This document shows positions 5,246 through 14,268 of a stretch of DNA of 32,902 nt, in pieces. Positions within the stretch are counted from its first letter, which is position 1, and every line of letters begins with the position of its first letter. The DNA comes from Candidatus Omnitrophota bacterium. Lineage in GTDB: Bacteria; Omnitrophota; Gorgyraeia; Velamenicoccales; Velamenicoccaceae. Both the position numbers and the translations under genes were made by a program. The stretch covers positions 1 to 32,902 of the forward strand of contig JACRLT010000012.1 of assembly GCA_016235185.1 (NCBI GenBank), read 5' to 3'. The notes under the pieces were generated by a model, which saw only the letters and a list, made by a program, of their open reading frames with translations, searched no databases and was not told the origin of the DNA.

Positions 5246-5986
5246 ATGCATAAAGAGTGCGCATCAGTTTTTATTGACATCCTCTTCCCAAAGACCTGCC
5301 ACATCTGTTCTAAAGACTTAAAAGACAGAAAAATGGCGTTCGATGATTATATCTGCTCCGCTTGCACTCAACAAATGAGGCAGACAACGGTGGCCTGCTG
5401 TCGGCTCTGCGGGGCCGGACTTATAACGGAGCATGAATTAAAAGATCTGCGGTGCCACGCATGCGCCAAAAGCGGCCCCTCTTACCAAAAACTTCTGTGC
5501 TGTTATATTTATGAAGGCGCGACAAAAGAGCTCATCCATAGGTTCAAATACGAGAACAGGCCTTACCTGGCTAAGACCGTAAGCAGGCTTATGCAGAAGA
5601 TTTTATGCGAAATAGGCGGATCAATAGCCCAAAAAACAGATGTCGTTGTACCTATACCCCTGCACCCGACGCGCCAAAGAGAACGTGAGTTCAACCAGTC
5701 TGAATTGATCGCAAAAGAATTATGCATATCACTGCGTAAACCCTTGGTTCCGGCGATAAAAAGGACACGGCATACACAACCGCAGGTAACTTTAGAGAAA
5801 GATGAAAGGCTAAAAAATTTATCGGGCGCATTCAGCGCATTTGAGCCATCTCGCGTAAAAGGCAAACATTGCCTTCTTATTGATGATGTTGTTACGACTA
5901 CGGCGACGGTCAGGGAGGCATCAAGCGCCTTAAAAGAACAAGGTGGCGCCCTAAGCGTCTCGGTGTTAGCATTTGCCAAGGGATAG
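5246..5986 (+). CDS. comF: ComF-family phosphoribosyltransferase-like protein
   Basis: The 246-residue product has the ComFC layout. An N-terminal zinc-binding part has CxxC pairs (CHIC, CSAC, CRLC, CHAC within about residues 18-73). A type I phosphoribosyltransferase fold follows, with VVVPIPLHPTRQREREFNQS and the PRPP loop LLIDDVVTTTATV (about 210-222). ComF proteins support DNA uptake in naturally competent bacteria, and relatives occur widely without proven competence; no other competence gene is in this window. The ATG at 5246 is preferred. A TTG at 5210 coincides with the -35 box and would add 12 residues. No clear Shine-Dalgarno precedes 5246, and the promoter predicts a nearly leaderless message. 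lptF follows after 6 bp. Confidence 0.88.
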   Translation: MHKECASVFIDILFPKTCHICSKDLKDRKMAFDDYICSACTQQMRQTTVACCRLCGAGLITEHELKDLRCHACAKSGPSYQKLLCCYIYEGATKELIHRFKYENRPYLAKTVSRLMQKILCEIGGSIAQKTDVVVPIPLHPTRQREREFNQSELIAKELCISLRKPLVPAIKRTRHTQPQVTLEKDERLKNLSGAFSAFEPSRVKGKHCLLIDDVVTTTATVREASSALKEQGGALSVSVLAFAKG

Positions 5987-5992
5987 AAAAAA

Positions 5993-7087
5993 ATGAAGAT
6001 CCTAAGAAATTATGTATTAAAAGAGTTTATGAGCGCGTTTTTGCTCTCGGTATTTGTTTTGACCTTTGTGATGATACTCGGCAATCTTGTACGCCTGGCC
6101 GAACTGATCATCACCAAAGGCGTATCGCTCTTGTTGGCGGGAAAACTTTTTTTTTACCTCATCCCGTTCCTCTTCAGCTTTATCCTGCCGGTGGCAACAT
6201 TGTCAGGCGCCCTGTTATCCATAGGCAGGCTTTCTTCGGATAATGAACTTATAGCTATACGCTCAAGCGGCGTCAATCTCTTCCGCATCCTTTTACCGTT
6301 AATTTTAGTAGGTATAAGTTTGAGCCTTTTCTGCGTCATCCTTAACAGTAAGATCATACCCGGCGCGCACCACAAATCCAGGCAGCTCATGGTTGAGATC
6401 GGCACTCAAAACCCTACGGCGGCGCTTGAAGCCGGCACCTTTATCACGGCCTTTGAAAAATTTATCCTCTTCATCTATCATATCGACGGCAATAAATTCT
6501 CCAACATCCGCATCTATGAACCCCAGGGGGATAATAAACCGCCTCGCACGATCATTGCCAGAAAAGGCGAATTCATCCTCATACCGGAAAAAAAGATCCT
6601 GAAACTCAAACTTATAGACGGGACAAGCGATGAGATCAATCCGGGCGACCCGGAAAACTTTTATAAACTCAACTTCAAGACATATTTCATGAATATAGAC
6701 TTCAAAAAAATGATGAATACGAAAGTCGAGAAAAAAACAAAAGACATGACGCTCGGAGAACTAAAAGAACAGATACGCAAATTCGAGAGTAACGGCATAG
6801 ATCCGAGCCCGATTTTAACAGAGGCTTACAAACGCATCGCCCTGTCGTTCTCATGCCTTGTATTTGTTATAATCGGCGCCCCATTTGCCATGATCACGCG
6901 GCGCAGAGAAAAATCCATAAATTTCGGTTTCGCCTTCCTCATCGTAGCTGCCTACTACCTTATGCTGATAGGCTTTGAAGCTTTGAGCATTGAAGGCAAA
7001 CTGCCGCCATCAGCCGCCATGGGCATGCCAAATATCATCTTCGGCGCCCTGGGTATTATCATGCTCCATAAAACATGCTTATCCTAG
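5993..7087 (+). CDS. lptF: LPS export ABC transporter permease LptF
   Basis: The 364-residue membrane protein has the YjgP/YjgQ architecture. Hydrophobic segments lie near residues 15-35, 50-75 and 100-120, a large periplasmic beta-jellyroll region of about 150 residues follows, and three more segments are near 275-355. It starts M-K-I-L-R-N-Y-V-L-K-E-F, typical of the family, and carries the coupling-helix region SSDNELIAIRSSGV. With LptG and the ATPase LptB it extracts lipopolysaccharide from the inner membrane; lptB and the bridge proteins are not in this window. Its last 13 bp overlap lptG, implying translational coupling. Which paralogue is F and which is G is judged from order and similarity. 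Confidence 0.88.
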   Translation: MKILRNYVLKEFMSAFLLSVFVLTFVMILGNLVRLAELIITKGVSLLLAGKLFFYLIPFLFSFILPVATLSGALLSIGRLSSDNELIAIRSSGVNLFRILLPLILVGISLSLFCVILNSKIIPGAHHKSRQLMVEIGTQNPTAALEAGTFITAFEKFILFIYHIDGNKFSNIRIYEPQGDNKPPRTIIARKGEFILIPEKKILKLKLIDGTSDEINPGDPENFYKLNFKTYFMNIDFKKMMNTKVEKKTKDMTLGELKEQIRKFESNGIDPSPILTEAYKRIALSFSCLVFVIIGAPFAMITRRREKSINFGFAFLIVAAYYLMLIGFEALSIEGKLPPSAAMGMPNIIFGALGIIMLHKTCLS

Positions 7088-8169
7088 ACCGATACCTTCT
7101 GCGCAATTTCTTAAAGAGCTTTTTTGCCTGCCTGATAGGTTTTATCTTCCTATACATCATTATAGACGTCTTCTCTACGCTGCAGGACTTGATCAAGAAC
7201 CACCCTCCAATACTAAAAGTCATAGAGCTCTATATCTACTTCATACCCACTATATTGACGCAGACATCACCGGTTGCCGCGCTGCTTGCAACCCTCATAA
7301 CCCTCGGCAACCTCAACCAGAATAATGAGATCATAGCCATGCGCGCCACGGGTTTAGGCATCTACCAGATCATACGCCCTATAATCCTATTCGGCTTCGT
7401 CTTAAGCCTGGGTATTTTTCTGCTAAGTGAAATAGTCATCCCTTATAGCCAAAATATGACCCGCCTGATCAAAGAACGCTATATTGAAAAAAAGATAGAG
7501 AATAAATCCGAACAACCGATAGAAAATGTGGCGGTTTACGGCTTCAATAACAGATTATTTTTCATCAATAAACTATATCCGAAATCCAATACCATCGAAG
7601 GACTGACGATATTGGAACACAATGAACAGCAAAACGTGAAATCAAAAATTTACGCGGAAAAAGCCGTTTGGCGCAACAACCGATGGGTACTTTATCAATG
7701 TTTTATCTATCACTTGGGAGACGACAGGAAGATCAAAGGCGAACCGCTTTATTTCAACGATACGACTTTTAAGATCGAAGAAACACCACAGGACTTCCTG
7801 ATCCACAACATCCCGGTTGAAAACATGAATATAAAAGAGTTGGCCGGCCACATCGCAAAACTAGCCCCCAGCAAGACCTTGGCCACTATCCGCAAGCTTG
7901 AGGTAGACCTCTATCAGAAAACCTCATTCCCGTTTACAAGCCTTGTGATCATACTCATAGGCATCCCCTCCTCAATAGTCATCAAGCGGCGCGCTATAGC
8001 TTTTTCATCCATTGGATTGTGCCTCGGCATCAGTTTCCTTTTCTACACCTTATTTGCGGTCAGCATCGCCCTGGGAAAAGGCGGAGCACTCCCACCAATA
8101 TTCGCTGCCTGGATAAGCCACATATTCTTTACTGCAGCAGCACTCTATTTTATAGCCAAAATACCGTAA
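7075..8169 (+). CDS. lptG: LPS export ABC transporter permease LptG
   Basis: A second YjgP/YjgQ permease, also 364 residues. It begins M-L-I-L-D-R-Y-L-L-R-N-F, with membrane segments near 15-35, 55-78 and 100-122, a periplasmic domain and three C-terminal segments. NQNNEIIAMRATGLG (about 83-97) corresponds to the coupling helix that contacts LptB. The start lies inside the end of lptF. Presence of both permeases supports a Gram-negative envelope with lipopolysaccharide. The gene converges on alr with only 9 bp between stop codons and no obvious terminator hairpin. Confidence 0.88.
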   Translation: MLILDRYLLRNFLKSFFACLIGFIFLYIIIDVFSTLQDLIKNHPPILKVIELYIYFIPTILTQTSPVAALLATLITLGNLNQNNEIIAMRATGLGIYQIIRPIILFGFVLSLGIFLLSEIVIPYSQNMTRLIKERYIEKKIENKSEQPIENVAVYGFNNRLFFINKLYPKSNTIEGLTILEHNEQQNVKSKIYAEKAVWRNNRWVLYQCFIYHLGDDRKIKGEPLYFNDTTFKIEETPQDFLIHNIPVENMNIKELAGHIAKLAPSKTLATIRKLEVDLYQKTSFPFTSLVIILIGIPSSIVIKRRAIAFSSIGLCLGISFLFYTLFAVSIALGKGGALPPIFAAWISHIFFTAAALYFIAKIP

Positions 8170-8178
8170 CCTTTATCG

Positions 8179-9306
8179 TTAGACATTAAGATAAATACGA
8201 GGAACACGAGGAGAGATCCAGCAGACGACTTCATAAGGAATAGTGCGGCAGATACGCGCGATATCTTCAACATAAATAACCCTGTTTTTTTGGCAGCCTA
8301 CCAAAACAACCTCGTCGCCTACACGAACACGGGCTTGGCCCACATCCACCATGGTCTGATCCATGCAGACTCGGCCTACCACCGGGTAAACCTCGCCGTG
8401 GATAAGGACTCGGGCCTTATTGGAAAGCAGCCTGTTATAACCATCGCCATATCCCACCGGCAGGGTAACGATCTTGGTATCTTTTTTTGTAGTATAGGTG
8501 CGGCCATAACTTATAGACCTGCCGCGGGCAACGTTTTTGGTATAAACCACTTTTGTCTTAAAAGACAAAACAGGGGCAAGATCGATCTTGCCAAGCCACT
8601 CATCCTTGGGATGAAGGCCGTAAAGCGCTAAACCCGGCCTTACCAGATTAAAGTGGCTGTTCTTAAATCCGAGCACAGCCATGGAATTAGCCGTATGCCT
8701 TAGAGGGATCTCGATACCTTTGATGGTCAGCTTGCTGACAAGCGTGGAAAAAACCGCTATCTGTGATCTTGTAAAAGATTCGTCGGAATCCGCGCTGGGG
8801 AAATGCGTATAAATACCTTCGATCAAAAGATTGCTTAAGGAACATACTTTTATAATAAACTCATCAGCTTCATCATGCCAGACACCCAGCCTTCCCATGC
8901 CCGTATCGATCTTGATATGGACTTTTGCTTTTTTCTTAAAAACCCCGGCGTAACTGTCAAGGCACTTGGCAGTATCCCAGTCCGTTATCGTCGCAGTTAT
9001 ATCATTTTTGACTATTGCCTCGGAATCACCTTTCAAGAAAGCGCCTAAGTTAAGGATAGGCGTACGCACGCCGCCGTGCCGTAACACCAAGGCTTCATCC
9101 ACAGATGCAACGCCCAAATAATCGATACCGCATTGCGCTAATTTTTTAGATACTTCTACAATGCCGTGGCCATAAGCATTGGCCTTGACTGCGGCCATCA
9201 TCTTGGTGCCGGCCGGCAGACGCTTCTTCAATGTGCTGTAATTTGATGCAACAGCGGCAAGATCGATCTGAACCCATGTAGGACGGTAAAAATGAGGAGT
9301 ATTCAT
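8179..9306 (-). CDS. alr: Alanine racemase
   Basis: A PLP enzyme that interconverts L- and D-alanine for peptidoglycan. The 375-residue product has the PLP lysine in AVKANAYGHG (K41), KIDTGMGRLG, the substrate tyrosine region SISYGRTY and the C-terminal GRVCMDQTMVDVG. Length and motif order are normal. It is the last gene of a minus-strand run starting at the DUF362 gene, separated from tsaB by 83 bp that contain a hairpin repeat copy. No convincing Shine-Dalgarno precedes the ATG at 9306. Confidence 0.95.
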   Translation of the reverse strand: MNTPHFYRPTWVQIDLAAVASNYSTLKKRLPAGTKMMAAVKANAYGHGIVEVSKKLAQCGIDYLGVASVDEALVLRHGGVRTPILNLGAFLKGDSEAIVKNDITATITDWDTAKCLDSYAGVFKKKAKVHIKIDTGMGRLGVWHDEADEFIIKVCSLSNLLIEGIYTHFPSADSDESFTRSQIAVFSTLVSKLTIKGIEIPLRHTANSMAVLGFKNSHFNLVRPGLALYGLHPKDEWLGKIDLAPVLSFKTKVVYTKNVARGRSISYGRTYTTKKDTKIVTLPVGYGDGYNRLLSNKARVLIHGEVYPVVGRVCMDQTMVDVGQARVRVGDEVVLVGCQKNRVIYVEDIARICRTIPYEVVCWISPRVPRIYLNV

Positions 9307-9325
9307 AAAATCACAACCAATATTT

Positions 9326-9387
9326 ACTCCGCTAGAAACCTACATATGATATTCAAGGAAAGTTTCTGCGGAGTTAACCCTGCAAGG
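9326..9387 (-). repeat. Interspersed hairpin repeat, divergent copy D
   Basis: The minus strand begins CCTTGCA-GGG-TTAACTCCGC, as in copies A-C apart from a few bases, and ends GCGGAGT. ACTCCGC pairs with GCGGAGT and AGAAAC with GTTTCT with one bulged A, giving a 13-bp stem. The inner sequence is unlike the other copies, so membership is less certain. Confidence 0.5.
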
Positions 9388-9389
9388 AA

Positions 9390-10079
9390 TCAACGTTTTA
9401 ATGCAGGGCTAACCTGGCAATCCTGCTCATATAGGTAAGTGGCAGACACTTCAAAACAACTCTTGGCCTCCCCGGACCCAAAAGCTTCCAAGGTAAGCTG
9501 TGATATACTTTCAGCCGACGGGAACCAAAGATTTTCAGCCAGTATCCGGGCCGCTCTAAATCTATTTTCTATTTCCTGCTTATAAAGGCCTGCGCCGTCA
9601 CCGCAAAAAACGGTTGAGGCATTGCAGCGCGACAGCAGGTCCCCTATTGGCATAAGCTCATCGCAAGTTTTGTGTTTAATAGTTTTCCAATGCTTCTCGT
9701 AAAAACGGCAGTAGACGTTGGAACGCCTTGCATCTACCATGACGCACAGATGAGCTCCAACCCTGTCCTTGGCGTTATACGCTATCGCATCCAGGCTTGG
9801 AAAACTCACAACAGGCATATTTAAGGCATATGCAAAACCTTTGATCGTACTTAAGGCGATCCTCAAACCCGTAAAAGAACCAGGGCCAGCGCCCACGCCA
9901 AAACAGCCGATTTTTTCAATTTTTATTCTGGTTTTTTTAAGGCCTTCTTGTATCAAAACACCGATGCCATCGGCGCGGCCGTTTTCGAAGAGCCTGCGGG
10001 CGCCAAAGATCAGGCCTTTTTCATCGGAAATAGCAAGAACGGAATATTTCGTAGAGGTCTCAAGCGAGAGGAATTTCAT
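9390..10079 (-). CDS. tsaB: tRNA N6-threonylcarbamoyladenosine synthesis protein TsaB
   Basis: A 229-residue ASKHA-fold protein that serves as platform for TsaD and TsaE in making t6A at position 37 of ANN-decoding tRNAs. It begins M-K-F-L-S-L-E-T-S-T and has GVGAGPGSFTGLRIALSTIKGFA (about 62-84), the family hallmark, and VMVDARRSNVY. TsaB lacks the metal-binding histidines of TsaD, and none are seen here. The ATG overlaps the preceding gene's stop by 4 bp (10076-10079). tsaD is not in the window. Confidence 0.93.
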   Translation of the reverse strand: MKFLSLETSTKYSVLAISDEKGLIFGARRLFENGRADGIGVLIQEGLKKTRIKIEKIGCFGVGAGPGSFTGLRIALSTIKGFAYALNMPVVSFPSLDAIAYNAKDRVGAHLCVMVDARRSNVYCRFYEKHWKTIKHKTCDELMPIGDLLSRCNASTVFCGDGAGLYKQEIENRFRAARILAENLWFPSAESISQLTLEAFGSGEAKSCFEVSATYLYEQDCQVSPALKR

Positions 10080-10579
10080 CTATTCAAAAATATATTGGTA
10101 GTCCTGCCGCGTTCCACATCTTCGGCTGTGGCGAGCAATTTCTCCAGCGCGACAACAAGATAGCTCTTGCCAAACACCTGCGGATAATTTTTATCAAATA
10201 CACCCCAGAGCACGGATAACTTAACTTTATAAACAAGAAGGTTCTTTTCGATAGTCGCGTAATTCGGCACGCGGTTAATATTATACCCCATGGCGTCCTT
10301 TAGCCTCATCTGTATATACGGAAGCGGCAGATATTCATTCTTGAACCCTGTAAAAAGTACACCCAGGAAGACTTCGCGCCCTTTATAAGCGCCCTTAAGC
10401 TCTACTTTCCTGTAGAACGGAGGGATTATATTGCCGTTGACGGCCTTAGCCCCCAAAATATCTATGCCATATTTTAAAAAGGCCCCCACAAGGACAGAGA
10501 TCTTATAGGACCACCAAAAGACAAGCACGATAAAAAGAAAGAAAAACGACAGGATTATATTTTTGCTATAAATATCCAT
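10076..10579 (-). CDS. Uncharacterised membrane-anchored protein between tsaE and tsaB
   Basis: I do not recognise this 167-residue protein. Residues about 7-28 are a strong hydrophobic helix with W-W-S-Y at its end, predicting one N-terminal membrane anchor. The rest is mixed alpha/beta with many aromatics and basic residues, without cysteine pairs or a nucleotide-binding loop. A good Shine-Dalgarno (AGGA, 7 bases before the ATG at 10579) and overlaps or short gaps on both sides (4 bp after tsaE, ATGA overlap with tsaB) show it is expressed as part of the operon. In many bacteria tsaE and tsaB are adjacent, so an inserted gene here is unusual. No function is proposed. Confidence 0.75.
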   Translation of the reverse strand: MDIYSKNIILSFFFLFIVLVFWWSYKISVLVGAFLKYGIDILGAKAVNGNIIPPFYRKVELKGAYKGREVFLGVLFTGFKNEYLPLPYIQMRLKDAMGYNINRVPNYATIEKNLLVYKVKLSVLWGVFDKNYPQVFGKSYLVVALEKLLATAEDVERGRTTNIFLNR

Positions 10580-10583
10580 ACGT

Positions 10584-11051
10584 TTATCCTATTGCCTTTT
10601 TGACCAGTTTCTTTAGCCTGGGTGCGGGAGCAAAAAAATGCAGCTCACGCTTTTTCCCGCCGCGCACAAAAAACTTTATCGTAAGACATTCCTTCGGCAG
10701 GAGCCTTTTGACCTTTTGTGCCCACTCTATTACCGCTATACCTCCGGCACCTACAAACTCAAACATCCCTACTGATTCAGCGTCGGCCTCCCTATTTAAA
10801 CGATATAGATCAAAGTGGTAAATAGGCAGGCGCGCGCGGTATATTTTAAGTATAACAAACGACGGGCTGCACACATAGTCTTTTTTTCTAAAACCCAGGC
10901 CCTTGGCCAGGCCTTTGACAAAAGTGGTCTTGCCGGAACCAAAATCACCCATAAGAGCAAGGCAGTCGTTTTCTTCCAATGCACGGCCTAGTTTTGCAGC
11001 CAGTTGTTTCGTATCTTTTTCGCTTTCGGAAATATACTTTAAAAAAGCCAT
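10584..11051 (-). CDS. tsaE: tRNA threonylcarbamoyladenosine synthesis ATPase TsaE
   Basis: A 155-residue P-loop ATPase needed for turnover of the TsaB-TsaD complex in t6A formation. Walker A is ALMGDFGSGKTTFVKGLAKGLG; downstream are CSPSFVILKIY, HFDLYRL and VIEWAQK, all family markers. The ATG at 11051 follows the thiL stop by one base and gives the normal length. An upstream in-frame start at 11099 lies inside thiL and adds 16 residues that match nothing. Coupled translation from thiL is likely. Confidence 0.93.
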   Translation of the reverse strand: MAFLKYISESEKDTKQLAAKLGRALEENDCLALMGDFGSGKTTFVKGLAKGLGFRKKDYVCSPSFVILKIYRARLPIYHFDLYRLNREADAESVGMFEFVGAGGIAVIEWAQKVKRLLPKECLTIKFFVRGGKKRELHFFAPAPRLKKLVKKAIG

Positions 11052-11052
11052 G

Positions 11053-11988
11053 TCAAAAATGTTTGAAACCCGCGCATGGTATCTGTTTGATCCTTCCATC
11101 GGCCGTTACCATGCGCACGCCGTTGAATAGGTCGGTCATCCTGCCCACGGAGAAAAATTTAAAAGGTGCGCGACGGGCATTCATCATACCAAGTAGTTTA
11201 AAAGCATCAAGTTTGGGTAATGTGAACAAAAGCTCAAAATCTTCCCCGTCGAAAAGGGCCGCTCTTATTGTTTTGACACCCCGGCTCACAGGGATCTTAT
11301 TTTCAAAGATAAGCGCGCCGGTTTTGCTTGCGCCTGCAACGCGGTTTAGATCCGTGCCAAGGCCGTCCGAAAGATCGATCATGGAAGATACGCGAAAATT
11401 TTCTACTAAAAAACGCGCTTCTTTCACGCGAGGTTCAAAAGACAAATGCCTGCCTTCAAGCGAGCCGCCTAATGGCCCGGAGACAAAAATAAAATCACCG
11501 GGCTTGGCGGTACTACGTAAAACCAGGCGCTTGGCTTCCACAACGCCTGCCATAAAACAATCGATGACTAACTTCTGGCTCCTGTTAGTATCGCCGCCGA
11601 TGACATCGATAGAGAACTTCTTTGCGCAAAGACGGATCCCATCGTAGAGGCCGCGGGCCGTCTTATCAACATTCTTTTGGGGCAATCCAACACTGACGAG
11701 GGCGTATTTCGGCTCACCGCCCATAGCCGCAATGTCGCTGACAGAAACAGCCATGGCCTTATAGCCTATTTTTTTTGGGTCTTCTCCCTTTTTAAAATGC
11801 ACGCCTTCTATCAGCATATCCGCCGTATAAAGGAGGCACTTTCCTTTACCGCCACGGACAACTGCCGTATCATCACCTATTGGAACAATGACATCTTTGT
11901 TCATAGGTTTAAAGCGCTTTTTTATCGCCTCAATAAGGACAACCTCTTTAATTTTTTTTAATGAAGGCTCTGTTATATTATTTTCCAT
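11053..11988 (-). CDS. thiL: Thiamine-monophosphate kinase
   Basis: Phosphorylates thiamine monophosphate to thiamine diphosphate. The 311-residue AIR-synthase-like protein has PIGDDTAVV near 36-44, TADMLIEGVHF, SVSDIAAMGGEPKYALVS, VIGGDTNRS, the central SMIDLSDGLGTDLNRVA and the late GEDFELLF. The order and spacing are those of ThiL. Its start overlaps the mtnA end by 11 bp. The order thiL-tsaE-(unknown)-tsaB recalls thiL-tsaE-tsaB in B. subtilis. Confidence 0.93.
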   Translation of the reverse strand: MENNITEPSLKKIKEVVLIEAIKKRFKPMNKDVIVPIGDDTAVVRGGKGKCLLYTADMLIEGVHFKKGEDPKKIGYKAMAVSVSDIAAMGGEPKYALVSVGLPQKNVDKTARGLYDGIRLCAKKFSIDVIGGDTNRSQKLVIDCFMAGVVEAKRLVLRSTAKPGDFIFVSGPLGGSLEGRHLSFEPRVKEARFLVENFRVSSMIDLSDGLGTDLNRVAGASKTGALIFENKIPVSRGVKTIRAALFDGEDFELLFTLPKLDAFKLLGMMNARRAPFKFFSVGRMTDLFNGVRMVTADGRIKQIPCAGFKHF

Positions 11989-13033
11989 ATATAGACCTGA
12001 TGTTTTCTTTAAATGGCGCGCGAATGATGCCTTTCTCTGTTATTATACCGGACACAAGTCCATGCGGCGTTACATCAAAAGCAGGATTAAAAACACTTAC
12101 CCCAAGAGGCGCGATAGGTTTTTTGAAATAAAGGGATGTGACTTCTTTTTTATCCCTCTCTTCGATAGGTATTTGTCTGCCGCAGGATATGGAAAGATCG
12201 AAGGTGGAAAAAGGAGCTGCGCAATAAAAAGGTATCTTGTGGTAATTTGCCAAAACCGCCAGGCTATAAGTGCCGATCTTATTTGCAAAATCGCCGTTGG
12301 CCGCTATACGGTCGGCTCCGACAAAAATCCCGCTGATCTTAAACCGGCGCATGACATCGGCGGCCACATTGTCGCAGATTAGCGTGGTGTCAATGCCATT
12401 GTGCATCAACTCCCATGTAGTCAAACGAGCCCCCTGCAAGAGAGGCCGCGTCTCGCAGGCATAAACCTTTATGTTTTTCCCATCTTCATGGGCCCTGTAA
12501 AAAACACCCAGCGCCGTACCATAACCGCTGGTCGCAAGTCCGCCGGCGTTGCATACTGTCAAGAGCCTATCGCCTGAATGGATAATCTTTGAACCGTATT
12601 CACTCATCCTAAAACACATCTTGATGTCTTCATCAATTATGCGTTCTACCTCATCTTTTAATTCGCGCAGGACCTCATCTTTCGGTTTATCCACACAGGA
12701 GTCGACTACATCCTGCATCCTGCTAAGGGCCCAGGACAAATTCACTGCCGTAGGGCGGCTTAAAGACAAATACGCATGCAATTTTTTGGCCTCTTTTCTA
12801 AGGCTGCTTCTACCTTTGGCCCTGGCCTTGTGCATGCCCAAAAGAAAACCCAATGCACCCGCAATACCTATGAGCGGCGCGCCCCTCACCTTTAATTTTT
12901 TGATCGCCCACCAGATATCCGATACCTTGGCGCAATCCTCATATTTCAGCTCAACTGGCAACCTGGTTTGGTCGATGATCCTTACTGTGCCGTTACGCCA
13001 TTCTATAGGATTGACAAAAGTCTTTTGTTTCAT
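11978..13033 (-). CDS. mtnA: S-methyl-5-thioribose-1-phosphate isomerase
   Basis: Converts methylthioribose 1-phosphate to methylthioribulose 1-phosphate in methionine salvage. The 351-residue product carries RGAPLIGIAGALG, the catalytic cysteine region TVCNAGGLATSGYGTALG, ETRPLLQGARLT and GADRIAANGDFANKIGTY with its conserved aspartate, distinguishing it from eIF2B-alpha relatives. A purine-rich site (GGGGGAAAG) sits just before the ATG. No other methionine-salvage gene is in the window. A role in promiscuous 5-deoxyribose salvage is possible. Confidence 0.93.
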   Translation of the reverse strand: MKQKTFVNPIEWRNGTVRIIDQTRLPVELKYEDCAKVSDIWWAIKKLKVRGAPLIGIAGALGFLLGMHKARAKGRSSLRKEAKKLHAYLSLSRPTAVNLSWALSRMQDVVDSCVDKPKDEVLRELKDEVERIIDEDIKMCFRMSEYGSKIIHSGDRLLTVCNAGGLATSGYGTALGVFYRAHEDGKNIKVYACETRPLLQGARLTTWELMHNGIDTTLICDNVAADVMRRFKISGIFVGADRIAANGDFANKIGTYSLAVLANYHKIPFYCAAPFSTFDLSISCGRQIPIEERDKKEVTSLYFKKPIAPLGVSVFNPAFDVTPHGLVSGIITEKGIIRAPFKENIRSIYGK

Positions 13034-13045
13034 CTTTCCCCCGTT

Positions 13046-14167
13046 TTATCGCGACAACAATCCTAAAAATAAACTTTTCTTGATATCAACAGCAGCGTGA
13101 GGGCATACCTCCTGGCAACAAAGACAAAGAATGCATTTAGTGCGATCAACAACCATGCGGCCCTTCACGCGTCTCATAGCACCCGCAGGACAACTCTTCT
13201 GGCAGAGCCCGCAAAGCTTGCATTTGGAGGCGTCCACACACAACTTCATTGTCAATAAAGATGTCAGGACACCGGCAGCCCACTTTGGCATCTTAGCTAT
13301 AACGCTCGTCTTTGGCAACTTAAAATCAGAGGTAATAAAATTCTTAAGTTCTACGCCAAGAATATCGATAGCGCCAATAGAAGCAGGCCCTAATCCGCGC
13401 CGCACAGCTTCCCTGTTCGTAGGGATATCCAAAGCGTCTACCCCCATCAAGGCTGCCAAAACTATGTCCAGGCTCAAACCATTGCAGCTAGCCGCTATCA
13501 ATCCCACATTTTTTAAAGTTCCTGCAGACCCTGGCCCATCACCTTCCATGGCAACGACCCCGTCTAAAATATTTAAATCAGGCCTTCTAACTTCATAAAT
13601 ATCTACGATCACCTTGCTTAGATCGGCGATCCTTGGATTATCCCGGTGTATCTTCATTTTGTTCATACCAACGGCTAAACCAAAGAGGTTTTTTAAGGCT
13701 GCTGTCAGGACCGTCAGGCCGTGCGTCTTGAACTTCGGTATGTTGATCACCCTGTCGCAGGCAAAAGCCCATTCAGCCAGAGGATGCCCCGCCGCCATCC
13801 TGGCTTTAGTAAAATATACAAGCTCAATATCCTCTTCCTGACAAACTTTTTTTATCCCGGTAACTTCATATACACGGTCTATATTGTTTTTCTCCCCACC
13901 CCAGACGCAGGGGCTATCACCGCAATAAATATGAGGCGTTATCGGCTTAAGAAGGCGGATAACAGCGCGAACCACTTCTGGATGCGTTGTTATGGCCTTT
14001 TCAGGAGCCGCGTCAGTCAATAAATTCGGCTTAAGCAATACCTTCTCTCCGAATTTGACAAATCGGCCCATGCCGCCCAAAAGGTCAACGGCTTTTCTTA
14101 CCGCTGCCTCCGTTTGCGCCGTATCATAACTTGCGCACTCGACCAAAGAAACTTTAGGCTTATCCAT
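13046..14167 (-). CDS. DUF362 domain protein with C-terminal 2[4Fe-4S] ferredoxin domain
   Basis: The 373-residue product has a DUF362 domain (about 1-300; VLLKPNLL, PEVVRAVIRLL, NIPKFKTHGLTVLTAALKNLFGLAVG, SLDIVLAALMGVD). Two ferredoxin clusters follow: C-K-L-C-G-L-C-Q-K-S-C-P and C-I-L-C-L-C-C-Q-E-V-C-P. Such proteins are usually annotated as iron-sulfur or ferredoxin-like proteins of unknown substrate. An electron-transfer role is likely from the clusters; the redox partner is not evident. It heads a minus-strand run with mtnA 12 bp downstream. There is no good Shine-Dalgarno before the ATG at 14167, and the next 750 bp upstream carry no gene. Confidence 0.85.
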   Translation of the reverse strand: MDKPKVSLVECASYDTAQTEAAVRKAVDLLGGMGRFVKFGEKVLLKPNLLTDAAPEKAITTHPEVVRAVIRLLKPITPHIYCGDSPCVWGGEKNNIDRVYEVTGIKKVCQEEDIELVYFTKARMAAGHPLAEWAFACDRVINIPKFKTHGLTVLTAALKNLFGLAVGMNKMKIHRDNPRIADLSKVIVDIYEVRRPDLNILDGVVAMEGDGPGSAGTLKNVGLIAASCNGLSLDIVLAALMGVDALDIPTNREAVRRGLGPASIGAIDILGVELKNFITSDFKLPKTSVIAKMPKWAAGVLTSLLTMKLCVDASKCKLCGLCQKSCPAGAMRRVKGRMVVDRTKCILCLCCQEVCPHAAVDIKKSLFLGLLSR

Positions 14168-14268
14168 AAATATATTTTGTAATACTAATCAAGGCTGGAT
14201 CAAATACGTTTTGTTGCTCCAGACATTTTCTCCGCTCAGGTTGGTTTCTTTACGCCAAAGGTCTTATT

